From JARFVT01 sp036677425 (lineage in GTDB: Bacteria > Pseudomonadota > Alphaproteobacteria > UBA8366 > Aestuariispiraceae), in assembly GCA_036677425.1 (NCBI GenBank), contig JARFVT010000013.1, forward strand, positions 868,001 through 932,000: 64,000 bases of DNA. The letters run 5' to 3'. Below, in pieces: positions 17,537-27,046 of this stretch. Position 1 is the stretch's first letter, and each line of letters starts with the position of its first letter. The translations under genes were made by a program, and so were the position numbers. A model generated the notes under the pieces. It worked only from the letters and a program-made list of their open reading frames with translations, did no database searches and was not told the DNA's origin.

Positions 17537-19653
17537 TGGCGGAGCTTCTAGTCGAGTTACTTTCCGAAGAAATCCCCGCCGCATTACAGGTTAAATCAGC
17601 TACAGAATTTGCAAATTTGATAGCCAAGGGTCTTAAGTCAGAAAATTTAAAATTTTCAACTATTCAATCATATTCAACTCCGCGCCGCTTAAGCGTTGTT
17701 ATCGATGGATTACCATTAAAACAAGATGATATTACGGATGCCAGAAAAGGGCCTAAAATCGATGCGCCCGAACAGGCTATCGCTGGTTTTTTACGCGGTG
17801 CGGGTATTGAAAGTCTTGATCAATGTGAAAAACGCGACACGCCAAAAGGCCAAGTATGGTATGCAATCATTGAACGTAAAGGTAAAGAAACTGCGGCGAT
17901 ATTACCCGATATAATCACAAATGCGATCAAAGCCATCACATGGGCAAAGCCGATGCGTTTTTCTGATTTTAATTTTAAATGGGTGCGTCCGTTGCATAAT
18001 ATCGCCGCTATATTTAATGGTGATATAATTGACGGCGCAATCCATATGCAATCGCAAGCCATAAATAAGGCCGCAAAAATAACTTTTAACAATAAAACAT
18101 GTGGTCATCGCTTCCTTAGCAATGGCGCGATAGAATTTAATGATTTTAAACAATATCAACAAAAATTAACCGATAATTACGTGATGCTTGATCATGGGCA
18201 GCGTGTTACAACAATCGCCAAACAATTAGAACAGGCGGCCAATGATCAAAATTTATTATTACAACAAGATGATAGATTATTAAATGAAGTTGCGGGTCTG
18301 GTCGAATGGCCTGTTGTGTTGATTGGTGATATTGATCAAGTATTTATGGAAATTCCACGCGAAGCCTTAACATCAAGCATGCGCGAACATCAAAAATATT
18401 TTAGCCTTAATAATAAAGATGGCACAATGGCGGCAAAATTCGCTGTTGTTGCCAATATTATCACTAATGATAATGGTGCTGCAATTATCAATGGCAATCA
18501 ACGGGTGTTGCGGGCAAGGCTTTCTGATGCCAAGTTTTTTTGGCAGCAAGATATTAATCAAAAACTTGATGATTTTATCCCAAAACTTGATAAGGTTGTG
18601 TTCCATAAAAAACTAGGCACGCTTGGCGCAAGGGTCGTTAGAATTAGCAAAATATCACAAGAAATAAGTAGGTATATACCAGATGCCAAACCAGAATTAG
18701 CCGCAAGGGCAGCGGAATTAGCAAAAGCCGATTTGGTGTCGGCAATGGTTAATGAATTTGCCGATTTACAAGGTATCATGGGTAAATATTATGCCATTAA
18801 TCAGGGCGAAGATATGGCGGTTGCCAATGCGATAGCCGAACATTATTCACCAAAAGGGCCAAGCGATATTTGCCCAAGCGCGCCAATATCAGTTGCTGTT
18901 GCCTTGGCGGAAAAATTTGATATTTTGGCAGGTTTTTGGCTGATTGATGAAAAACCAACGGGATCAAAAGACCCATTTGCCCTGCGCCGTGCCGCCTTGG
19001 GTATTATTCGGTTGATTCTGGAAAATAATTTACATTTGCCATTGAATGCAATATTTACCAAAGCATTCAATGGTTTTGATCAAGATATTAAAGATCAAGA
19101 CAAAAGCAAAATTGATAATGCGGCAATCATTGATGATATTTTAAATTTCTTTGGCGAACGTTTGAAAACTCATTTAAAAGGCGAGGGGGTTAAGCATGAC
19201 CATGTGGCAGCAGTTTTTGCCACTGGTGGTGGTGATGATGATTTATGCCGCTTGCTTGCCCGTGTTAATGCACTAAGTGATTTTATCGAAAATGACGATG
19301 GTGCAAATTTATTGGTAGGATATAAACGCGGTAATAATATACTGCGGGCGGAGGAGAAAAAAGATAAAAGGCAATTTAATGGCAATGTGGATGTGGATAA
19401 ATTTACCACAAATGAAGAAAAAACGCTTTATGATATATTAAAAATTGCCGCAGCCATATCATCTAAAAAGGCCGAAAAAGAAGATTTTAAAGGTGCGATG
19501 AAGGCATTTTCTGCTCTGCGGAGGCCAATGGATGTATTTTTTGAAAATGTTATGGTTAATCAACAAGATGAACGTGAAAATAGATTGAATTTATTGGCTA
19601 ATATTCGTGATGTGATGAATGAATTGGCGGTGTTTAGCCTAATCGAGGGTTAA
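17536..19653 (+). CDS. glyS: glycine--tRNA ligase beta subunit
   Basis: A 705-residue beta subunit that binds tRNA-Gly. It begins AELLVELLSEEIPAALQ, as in the family, and contains the conserved PMRFSDFNFKWVRPLHNI and VFMEIPREALTSSMREHQKYF, plus the HD-like central part (KADLVSAMVNEFADLQGIMG) and DPFALRRAALGIIRL. The C-terminal anticodon-binding region is present. It starts on the last base of the glyQ stop. ppdK follows about 30 bp later, a neighbourhood common in alphaproteobacteria. Confidence 0.97.
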   Translation: MAELLVELLSEEIPAALQVKSATEFANLIAKGLKSENLKFSTIQSYSTPRRLSVVIDGLPLKQDDITDARKGPKIDAPEQAIAGFLRGAGIESLDQCEKRDTPKGQVWYAIIERKGKETAAILPDIITNAIKAITWAKPMRFSDFNFKWVRPLHNIAAIFNGDIIDGAIHMQSQAINKAAKITFNNKTCGHRFLSNGAIEFNDFKQYQQKLTDNYVMLDHGQRVTTIAKQLEQAANDQNLLLQQDDRLLNEVAGLVEWPVVLIGDIDQVFMEIPREALTSSMREHQKYFSLNNKDGTMAAKFAVVANIITNDNGAAIINGNQRVLRARLSDAKFFWQQDINQKLDDFIPKLDKVVFHKKLGTLGARVVRISKISQEISRYIPDAKPELAARAAELAKADLVSAMVNEFADLQGIMGKYYAINQGEDMAVANAIAEHYSPKGPSDICPSAPISVAVALAEKFDILAGFWLIDEKPTGSKDPFALRRAALGIIRLILENNLHLPLNAIFTKAFNGFDQDIKDQDKSKIDNAAIIDDILNFFGERLKTHLKGEGVKHDHVAAVFATGGGDDDLCRLLARVNALSDFIENDDGANLLVGYKRGNNILRAEEKKDKRQFNGNVDVDKFTTNEEKTLYDILKIAAAISSKKAEKEDFKGAMKAFSALRRPMDVFFENVMVNQQDERENRLNLLANIRDVMNELAVFSLIEG

Positions 19654-19685
19654 TTTTCTTAACTATTTAATTAATGGGTAAAATA

Positions 19686-22361
19686 ATGACTAAATGGGTC
19701 TATAATTTTGGTGGCAACAAGGCCGATGGTAAAGCATCAATGCGTAACCTTCTTGGCGGCAAGGGGGCTAATCTTGCGGAAATGGGCAATATTGGCTTAC
19801 CAGTGCCACCAGGCTTTACGGTTACAACCGAAGTCTGCAGCCATTATTATGGTAATGATAATCAATATCCTGCTGAACTTGAAGCCCAAGTTAATACAGC
19901 AATTACCAAGATTGAAAAATTAGCTGGGGCAAAATTTGGCGATAGCGATAATCCTTTATTAGTTTCAGTTAGATCAGGGGCAAGGGCATCAATGCCGGGC
20001 ATGATGGATACGGTGCTTAATCTTGGTTTAAATGATGAAACGATTAAGGGTTTAATTAAATCATCGGGTGATATGCGTTTTGCCTATGATAGTTACCGCC
20101 GTTTTATACAGATGTATTCAAATGTTGTGTTGGGTATTGACCATCATTTATTTGAAGATGAATTAGAAATAATGCGGGATGAAAAAGGCGTTTATCTTGA
20201 TACTGATTTAACTGCTGATGATTTAAAAGATTTAGTTGCACGTTATAAAAAAGTAGTTAATACAGAATCTGGCGAAGATTTCCCCCAAGACCCCGAAACA
20301 CAAATATGGGGCGGTATTGGCGCAGTTTTTAATAGCTGGATGACTAATCGGGCGATTGTTTATCGTAAGCTTAATGACATTCCCGAAGAATGGGGAACTG
20401 CGGTTAATATTCAGGCTATGGTATTTGGCAATATGGGCGATGATTGTGCAACTGGTGTTGCATTTACCAGAGATCCATCAACGGGTGAAAATATTTTTTA
20501 TGGTGAATATTTAATCAATGCCCAAGGCGAAGATGTAGTGGCGGGCATTCGCACACCGCAACATTTGACAATTGCTGGTAAGGATGCCCAAGGGTCAAAA
20601 TTACCAGCGATGGAAGAAACAATGCCAGATGTTTTTAAGCAATTAAATGATGTTCGCATCATGCTTGAAAAACATTATAGCGATATGCAAGATATTGAAT
20701 TTACAGTACAAAAGGGTAAGCTTTATATGTTGCAAACCAGAAATGGTAAACGCACATCACAAGCGGCAATTAAAATTGCTTGCGATATGGTCGATGAAGG
20801 GTTAATTGATGAAAAAGAAGCAATTTTAAGGGTCGAGCCACAAGGATTAGACCAAATATTACACCCACGCCTTGACCCAAATGCAACCAGGGAAGTAATT
20901 GCAAGGGGATTACCCGCAAGCCCTGGTGCGGCAAGCGGTATAGTAGTTTTTTCATCTGCTGAAGCAGAAAAACAAACCAATGCAGGCAATAAAGTTATGT
21001 TGGTGCGAATTGAAACATCACCAGATGATATTCATGGAATGCATGCTGCCGAAGGTATTTTAACCACCCGTGGCGGCATGACATCACACGCCGCCGTGGT
21101 GGCGCGTGGCATGGGCAGGCCATGTGTTGCTGGTGCTGGTACGTTACAAGTTGATTATGATAAAGGTGAATTTTCCGTGGCTGGGGTTACGATCAAGGCT
21201 GGTGATTGGTTAACAATTGATGGCGGTTGTGGTGAAATAATTAAGGGCAAAGTACCAACTGTTAGGCCAAAATTATCGGGTGATTTTGCCCGTATAATGA
21301 CATGGGCCGATAAATTTCGCCGGCTTAAAATTCGTGCTAATGCCGAAACCCCCGAAGATACCAAGACTGCGCTTAATTTTGGTGCGGAGGGAATTGGCCT
21401 TTGCCGAACCGAACATATGTTTTTTGATGCATCACGTATTATGGCGATGCGGGAAATGATTTTGGCGGAAGATGAAGAAGGCCGTCGCGTCGCATTGGCA
21501 AAAATTTTACCGATGCAGCGCGATGATTTTATACAGATTTTTAAAATCATGAAGGGCTTACCCGTTACAATTCGTTTGCTTGATCCGCCATTACATGAAT
21601 TTTTACCGCATGCAGAAGAAGAATTTATTCAACTCGCAAAAGAAATCGGAATTTCGGTTGAAAAATTAAAATATCGTGCATCACAATTGCATGAATTTAA
21701 CCCGATGTTAGGCCATCGCGGTTGTCGGTTGCTAAATACATATCCAGAAATAGCCGAGATGCAAGCAAGGGCAATTTTTGAAGCAGCGATTGAATTGCAA
21801 AAGCAAGATGGCGATATTGTCGAATGTGAAATAATGGTACCATTGGTTAGCATTCATAAGGAATTAGAATTAATGCGGGCGGTGATTGACAAGGTGGCAG
21901 TCGATGTCGTAGAAGAATATGGTATTACCCCCAATTATATAGTTGGCACAATGATTGAACTGCCGCGTGCCGCATTGCGTGCAACAACAATTGCCAAGGA
22001 AGCAGCATTTTTCAGTTTCGGCACTAATGATTTAACCCAAACAACATTTGGCATAAGCCGTGATGATTCCGCCGCATTTTTAAATGATTATGAACGCCGT
22101 GGTATATTAAAACATGACCCATTTACCACCCTTGATATTGAAGGGGTGGGCGAACTTATTTCGATTGCTGCCGAACGTGGGCGTGCCACCAGACCCGATA
22201 TAAAGCTTGGCATTTGTGGCGAACATGGCGGCGATCCGAGTTCAATTGATTTTTGTGAAAAAATTGGTCTTGACTATGTATCATGTTCACCATTCCGCGT
22301 GCCAATCGCAAGATTAGCTGCGGCGCAAGCGGTGATAAAGAAACAAAATATGGCTGATTAG
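19686..22361 (+). CDS. ppdK: pyruvate, phosphate dikinase
   Basis: About 891 residues from the ATG at 19686 (MTKWVYNFGG..., the usual family opening); the ATG at 19674 adds only four residues and has no ribosome site. The enzyme interconverts pyruvate + ATP + Pi and phosphoenolpyruvate + AMP + PPi. Domains: N-terminal ATP-grasp (GGKGANLAEM, SVRSGARASMPGMMDTVLNLG), central swivelling domain with the phospho-His in GGMTSHAAVVARGMG near residue 455, and C-terminal PEP barrel (GLCRTEHMFF, GTNDLTQTTFG, GICGEHGGDPSSI with the catalytic Cys). All key residues are intact. It provides a gluconeogenic PEP route that fits glpX elsewhere in the window. Confidence 0.97.
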   Translation: MTKWVYNFGGNKADGKASMRNLLGGKGANLAEMGNIGLPVPPGFTVTTEVCSHYYGNDNQYPAELEAQVNTAITKIEKLAGAKFGDSDNPLLVSVRSGARASMPGMMDTVLNLGLNDETIKGLIKSSGDMRFAYDSYRRFIQMYSNVVLGIDHHLFEDELEIMRDEKGVYLDTDLTADDLKDLVARYKKVVNTESGEDFPQDPETQIWGGIGAVFNSWMTNRAIVYRKLNDIPEEWGTAVNIQAMVFGNMGDDCATGVAFTRDPSTGENIFYGEYLINAQGEDVVAGIRTPQHLTIAGKDAQGSKLPAMEETMPDVFKQLNDVRIMLEKHYSDMQDIEFTVQKGKLYMLQTRNGKRTSQAAIKIACDMVDEGLIDEKEAILRVEPQGLDQILHPRLDPNATREVIARGLPASPGAASGIVVFSSAEAEKQTNAGNKVMLVRIETSPDDIHGMHAAEGILTTRGGMTSHAAVVARGMGRPCVAGAGTLQVDYDKGEFSVAGVTIKAGDWLTIDGGCGEIIKGKVPTVRPKLSGDFARIMTWADKFRRLKIRANAETPEDTKTALNFGAEGIGLCRTEHMFFDASRIMAMREMILAEDEEGRRVALAKILPMQRDDFIQIFKIMKGLPVTIRLLDPPLHEFLPHAEEEFIQLAKEIGISVEKLKYRASQLHEFNPMLGHRGCRLLNTYPEIAEMQARAIFEAAIELQKQDGDIVECEIMVPLVSIHKELELMRAVIDKVAVDVVEEYGITPNYIVGTMIELPRAALRATTIAKEAAFFSFGTNDLTQTTFGISRDDSAAFLNDYERRGILKHDPFTTLDIEGVGELISIAAERGRATRPDIKLGICGEHGGDPSSIDFCEKIGLDYVSCSPFRVPIARLAAAQAVIKKQNMAD

Positions 22362-22387
22362 TCAGATTAAATTATTTAGATCCAAAA

Positions 22388-23449
22388 TTATTTAATTATT
22401 GTCCAGTTAATTTTCTCGCCTGCCATGAATGGTAATATTTTTTCATTATGGCGGGTGGTTATTATTTTATCGATAATATGGTCTTGTTTTTTTATGGTAA
22501 TAAAATCTTTATTGATCGGTAAACCATAAAATTTTGCCCCATTAATCGATATGAATCTTTCAAGATTAGCAAGCATATCATCCGCTGCAAAAATTGATGT
22601 ATAAATTTCAATTGCCGATGGCGCATTGAAAATACCAGCGCAGCCGCAGGAATTTTCCTTATTACCAATGATATGTGGTGCGCTATCTGTGCCCAGGAAA
22701 AATTTATGATTCCCCGATGTTGCGGCTTGCCTCACCGCAATTCTATGGCTTTCACGTTTGGCAATCGGCAGGCAATATAGGTGCGGGTTAATGCCGCCGT
22801 TAAAAATATCGCTGCGATTAATCATCATATGATGGGGTGTGATGGTTGCGGCAATATTATCGCCAGATTGCTTAACAAAATCAACTGCTTGTTTGGTTGT
22901 TATATGTTCAAGCACTATTTTTAAATTGGAGTTTTTATCGATTAATGGCTTTAATATTTTATCAATAAATATGGCTTCGCGGTCAAAAATATCAATATTT
23001 TTATCGGTAACTTCGCCATGAATTAATAATGGCATTCCCATATCTGCCATTAATTTAATCGCGCTATCAATATTTTTAATATCGCTTACCCCAAATGATG
23101 AATTTGTTGTTGCATTGGCGGGGTAAAGCTTGGCAGCAGTAAAAATACCATCCATATAGCCTTGTTCTAATTGTTTTATATCCACATTATCGGTTAAATA
23201 TAATGTCATTAATGGTTGAAAATTTGAATCATCTGGCAATGCATCCAATATTGATTTTTTATAGTTTGTCGCCAAATCAATATTGATTAATGGTTGCGAT
23301 AAATTAGGCATAATAATTGCGCGAGAAAATTGTTTAGCACTATATGGTAAAACCGCCTCAAGCATTAACCCATCGCGTAAATGTAAATGCCAGTCATCTG
23401 GTTTAATGACTGTTAGTTGTTCATTATTCATATCTTTATTATCGATCAT
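22388..23449 (-). CDS. pyrC: dihydroorotase
   Basis: A 353-residue zinc amidohydrolase of the short E. coli PyrC type. It has the metal-binding HxH in DDWHLHLRDG near residue 20, the carbamylated-Lys segment KLYPANATTNSSFG near 108, His ligands in LLIHGEV and LEHITT, and the catalytic Asp in LGTDSAPH near 255. It closes dihydroorotate in pyrimidine synthesis. Its ATG overlaps the stop of the asparagine-synthetase-like gene as ATGA (23446-23449), so it is translated from the end of the surface-glycan transcript. It is convergent with ppdK, 26 bp apart, with no clear terminator. Confidence 0.95.
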   Translation of the reverse strand: MIDNKDMNNEQLTVIKPDDWHLHLRDGLMLEAVLPYSAKQFSRAIIMPNLSQPLINIDLATNYKKSILDALPDDSNFQPLMTLYLTDNVDIKQLEQGYMDGIFTAAKLYPANATTNSSFGVSDIKNIDSAIKLMADMGMPLLIHGEVTDKNIDIFDREAIFIDKILKPLIDKNSNLKIVLEHITTKQAVDFVKQSGDNIAATITPHHMMINRSDIFNGGINPHLYCLPIAKRESHRIAVRQAATSGNHKFFLGTDSAPHIIGNKENSCGCAGIFNAPSAIEIYTSIFAADDMLANLERFISINGAKFYGLPINKDFITIKKQDHIIDKIITTRHNEKILPFMAGEKINWTIIK

Positions 23450-25209
23450 TTCATTTCCAATATATCAAATAAATTACCATCTTTAGGGTCGATACCTTCG
23501 ATATTTGCCCGATGCCACAGGGCGTAAAATAATAATGACCATGCGGCAAAGCTTTGACGTTTACCAAGGTTATTAAATAGATATATTACTTTATCTGGAT
23601 GAGCGATTTCTTTGATAGATTCTAAATTTGCTAGTAATTTACCAACTCTGTTACCATCATTATTAATCCATTGACCAACGGGGACGCTAAAACCACGCTT
23701 TTTTTCGAATGCTTTGGCTTGAGGCATTTTTTTATCGAGCCATTTTCTTAAAATCCACTTGCCCAATCTTTTATTTATTTTTAAATTATCGGGCAGTAGA
23801 AATGATGCTTTTGCAACCTCCATATCTAAAAATGGTGTGCGTCCTTCAAGCCCATGCGCCATCAAACATCGATCAAGCTTGATTAATAAATCATTACTTA
23901 ACCAATCGGCACAATCGGTTGCTTGGGCAATTTGTAAGATATTTCGCCCGTCAATATCTGATACAACTTCTTGAGCTAAAATTGCATCACGCCATGCCTT
24001 GCTATCATCACGCAGGATATTGAGGTCATCAAAACAACCACGATGGCGCATGGTGCGACCGCCAAGCCACCAAGGGCGCATGACGCTTCGATATCTGCCA
24101 TATCCAGCCAATAATTCGTCGCCACCTTCACCGCAAAGCACGACTTTTAAATCTTTGCTGGCTTCTTTTGCCAATTTCCATGTAGGTAAAATAGCGTAAT
24201 CGGCGGCAGGGTCATCCATAATAGCTGCAACCTTTGGCAATATTTTCCAGAAATCATCTTCACTAAATTCCACTTCATGATGTTCCGCATTGACAGATTT
24301 TGCCAACATACGCGCATGATCGCGTTCATCATGGGTTGTGCTGTTATTAAACCCTGCGGTAAAGGTAACTACGGGGTGGCTATTTAATTCGGCCATTATT
24401 GCCAATAAAACTGATGAATCTATGCCACCAGAAAGAAATAATCCATATGGCACATCTGATCTTTGATGGATATTTATGCTGTCATATAATGCCTTATCAA
24501 GGCGTTGCATAGCATCTTGTTCGGTTATTTTTTCAGGTGATCCAATGGGTAAGGCCGGTATGCGTTTACGATCAACAATATGACCGCCTTTGATTGTGAT
24601 TGTTTCACCGGGTAGAAGACGGCTTATGCCTTGATATATTGTGCCGCCACGACAGGTAAATTGTAATTGTAAAAGCTCACTTCGATGGCGGTTATCTATC
24701 TTTGCATTAACCAGACCAGATTTTATCAAAGCTTGAGCCTCGGATGCAAAGGCGAAATATTCGTCATTTTCAATATAATAAAGTGGTTTAATGCCAAATG
24801 GATCGCGTGATATAACCAATTGCCCCGCCGCAGGGTCATGGATTGCCAGTGCAAACATGCCGCGTAAATATTTTGCATAATCAACGCCGTGCATATCATA
24901 TAATGCCAAGGCGCATTCACAATCAGATTTAGTTTGAAAATCATATTTGCTTAATTCTTGTTTGATTTCCAAATAATTATATATTTCACCATTACTAACC
25001 AAGGCCACGCCATTTTTACCATATAGGGGCTGATCGCCAGTTTTTAAGTCAATTATTGCCAATCTTGTTTGAATAAGACCAATATTTGCCGCAATATGCT
25101 TGCCATCACCATCGGGGCCGCGATGGGATAATGTTTTAATGAAGCTATCTAATATTTTATTATCAGGACTGTTTCCGTCCTTCATCATTATTCCTGCAAT
25201 GCCACACAT
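23446..25209 (-). CDS. glutamine-hydrolysing asparagine synthetase-like amidotransferase
   Basis: A 587-residue class II amidotransferase. Cys2 (MCGIAG) is the glutaminase nucleophile, with SHRGPDGDG, SNGEIYNY and FGIKPLYYI following. The synthetase half has the ATP-pyrophosphatase loop LFLSGGIDSSV near residue 260, LCGEGGDELLAGYGRY near 350 and a normal C-terminus. It may make asparagine. The gene lies between three glycosyltransferases and pyrC and starts on the base next to the GT4 stop, so it could instead amidate a sugar acid in a surface polysaccharide, as AsnB homologues in O-antigen loci do. The sequence alone does not separate these roles. Confidence 0.88.
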   Translation of the reverse strand: MCGIAGIMMKDGNSPDNKILDSFIKTLSHRGPDGDGKHIAANIGLIQTRLAIIDLKTGDQPLYGKNGVALVSNGEIYNYLEIKQELSKYDFQTKSDCECALALYDMHGVDYAKYLRGMFALAIHDPAAGQLVISRDPFGIKPLYYIENDEYFAFASEAQALIKSGLVNAKIDNRHRSELLQLQFTCRGGTIYQGISRLLPGETITIKGGHIVDRKRIPALPIGSPEKITEQDAMQRLDKALYDSINIHQRSDVPYGLFLSGGIDSSVLLAIMAELNSHPVVTFTAGFNNSTTHDERDHARMLAKSVNAEHHEVEFSEDDFWKILPKVAAIMDDPAADYAILPTWKLAKEASKDLKVVLCGEGGDELLAGYGRYRSVMRPWWLGGRTMRHRGCFDDLNILRDDSKAWRDAILAQEVVSDIDGRNILQIAQATDCADWLSNDLLIKLDRCLMAHGLEGRTPFLDMEVAKASFLLPDNLKINKRLGKWILRKWLDKKMPQAKAFEKKRGFSVPVGQWINNDGNRVGKLLANLESIKEIAHPDKVIYLFNNLGKRQSFAAWSLLFYALWHRANIEGIDPKDGNLFDILEMK

Positions 25210-26250
25210 TTATTGTTGTTCCAACTGTTGTTGTTCCAATATATTTTTAAAAAACTCAAGATATTTGGCTATTACTTTTGCCTCCGTATAATCATTTTGA
25301 TATGATTTTGCCCCTGCGGTGGCAATTTTCACGGCTAATGGCTTGTCATTAATTAACATATTTACCGAATTTGCCAATGCATCCACATCGTCAATTGGCG
25401 ATAATAAACCATTTTTACCATTAATTATCAGCTGCTTTGGCCCTTGGGAGGCAACTGATGCAATTGGTGTTTCTTGCGCCCATGCCTCTATCAACATATT
25501 TCCCAATGGCTCGTGCCTTGATGTGCAAAGGAATATATCGGCGGCACTAAATAATGCGGGAACATCATCGCGCCAACCTAAAAATCTTACTCTATCGCTT
25601 ACGCCTAATTTATCTGCTTGGGCTTTTAATGCTGCTTCTTCATCGCCATTGCCCGCAATCCAATAATATGCATTTGGTATTTTTACCAAGGCTTCAATGC
25701 CAATATCAAATGCCTTGTTTTTATGTAATCGTCCCAATCCCAATAATAATGGTGCATCTTGCGGGGTATTAAAACCATTGCGATTAAGCGGCGGCATATA
25801 TTGATTATCAACAAAATTTGGCAGATAAAATATTTTATCCCTATCCCATCCTTCGCCATGTAAATAATTGCAAATATCATTGGTATTGCCGATTAAATAG
25901 TCGCAATTTTTATAATATTTCATCTTATAATAACCGCCAAGTCGTGCAGTCTTAATAAAATCACCGCTTGGCATGGCGGCACTGGCGCGGTTCATCCATG
26001 CAATGATGATGTCGGGTTTAAATTGATCGGCAAGTTTTTGTAATTTACCTTTGGTAAAAAATTCTAATTTACCGCCAAATTTAAGCTGGCTAGTCATAAT
26101 ACCATATTGGGATAATGTCTTATATCTTTCATGACTGCGTATGACAATATGTTGTTTTATACCCGCGCGCGCCAAGGCAGGTGCAAGGCGCATGAAAAAA
26201 TTTTCCGCACCGCCATTCTTCGCCCCAGCCATTATTTGCATTAATCTCAT
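25210..26250 (-). CDS. GT4-family glycosyltransferase
   Basis: A 346-residue GT-B-fold glycosyltransferase. The N-terminal acceptor domain begins MRLMQIMAGAKNGGAENFFMRLAPAL. The C-terminal Glycos_transf_1 domain has LGLGRLHKNKAFD near residue 190, FLGWRDDVPALFSAADIF, and the retaining E-x7-E motif in SRHEPLGNMLIEAWAQE near residue 270. It probably adds a sugar to LPS core or another surface glycan from a nucleotide-sugar at the inner membrane. The Gln-rich end (LEQQQLEQQ) corresponds to a short repeat in the DNA. It sits 7 bp after the GT2 gene and abuts the amidotransferase gene with no gap. Confidence 0.88.
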   Translation of the reverse strand: MRLMQIMAGAKNGGAENFFMRLAPALARAGIKQHIVIRSHERYKTLSQYGIMTSQLKFGGKLEFFTKGKLQKLADQFKPDIIIAWMNRASAAMPSGDFIKTARLGGYYKMKYYKNCDYLIGNTNDICNYLHGEGWDRDKIFYLPNFVDNQYMPPLNRNGFNTPQDAPLLLGLGRLHKNKAFDIGIEALVKIPNAYYWIAGNGDEEAALKAQADKLGVSDRVRFLGWRDDVPALFSAADIFLCTSRHEPLGNMLIEAWAQETPIASVASQGPKQLIINGKNGLLSPIDDVDALANSVNMLINDKPLAVKIATAGAKSYQNDYTEAKVIAKYLEFFKNILEQQQLEQQ

Positions 26251-26257
26251 ATTAAAC

Positions 26258-27046
26258 CTATTCCTTTTCCAGATTGGCCTTCATATATGATAATATGGGA
26301 TATAGACCCGCCATAAGGGCAATTAAAAAACCATATTTCCCTTCGCGGTAACCTTTGCGGCTAATATAGCATTTGAAAAATCGGGAAAATATACGACGGA
26401 TATTACGGATATAACCGACATTATCTGGATTATCGCGTAAATCCTTTGCCTTGGCGGTTGTATAGCTATCAAGGCGTTTTATCATATCGCTTATATCGCG
26501 ATCAACATAATGGTTAATTCTTGCGGTTAATTTACGTTTTTTACCATTTAATTTGATGCTTGGATGTATGCGTTGCATGCCCCATCTTTTTGCCCCTTTT
26601 GAAGATAGCCTTGAAGCGGAGCTAACCCCCCATGAACAGCCCCAGCCATAACGAACAAGCCGTTTACCAATGTAATTATCAAATGATATTTGAAAATAGC
26701 CATCACTGAATTTTTTGATATTCTGCCTTATTTCTATTGATAATTCAGATGTGGCGCGTTCATCGGCATCGATTTCTAATATCCAATCACCCGTGCAACT
26801 ATCAAGCCCAAAATTACGTCTTTCCCCTTCGATTTCCCATGCGCCTTCGATAGTTTTTGCGCCATATTGTTTAGCAATTATTTCTGTTTTATCGCTGCAT
26901 TTATCAAGAATAACGATAATTTCATCGGCAAATTTTATGCTTTCCAAACATTCGGCAATTTGTTCTTCTTCGTTATGGGCCACGATAAGTGCCGATAATT
27001 TAGGGCTTCTATAATTAGATTTATCAATGTCTTTATCAGTCATCAT
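26258..27046 (-). CDS. GT2-family glycosyltransferase (WaaE/KdtX-like)
   Basis: About 262 residues from the tandem ATG at 27046/27043. The long open frame to 27085 is inside the preceding gene, and a GGA site lies just upstream of 27046. The GT-A domain shows LSALIVAHNEEEQIAECLESI, VILDKCSDKTEIIAKQYGA and the DxD-like metal motif LEIDADERA near residue 100. The C-terminal part (GLYPILSYMKANLEKE) may associate with the membrane. The pattern is that of WaaE-type LPS core glucosyltransferases. It overlaps the end of the GT9 gene by a few bases and precedes the GT4 gene. Confidence 0.85.
   Translation of the reverse strand: MMTDKDIDKSNYRSPKLSALIVAHNEEEQIAECLESIKFADEIIVILDKCSDKTEIIAKQYGAKTIEGAWEIEGERRNFGLDSCTGDWILEIDADERATSELSIEIRQNIKKFSDGYFQISFDNYIGKRLVRYGWGCSWGVSSASRLSSKGAKRWGMQRIHPSIKLNGKKRKLTARINHYVDRDISDMIKRLDSYTTAKAKDLRDNPDNVGYIRNIRRIFSRFFKCYISRKGYREGKYGFLIALMAGLYPILSYMKANLEKE

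Noticed and set aside
22362..22400. Terminator between convergent ppdK and pyrC
   Set aside because: The AAATTATTT copies are direct, not inverted, and no stable stem with a T-tract can be drawn.
25209..25260. GTTGTTCCAA-type repeat at the end of the GT4 gene as a CRISPR or repeat element
   Set aside because: Only two short imperfect copies that simply encode a Gln-rich C-terminus. No CRISPR-like array with regular spacers was seen anywhere in the window.
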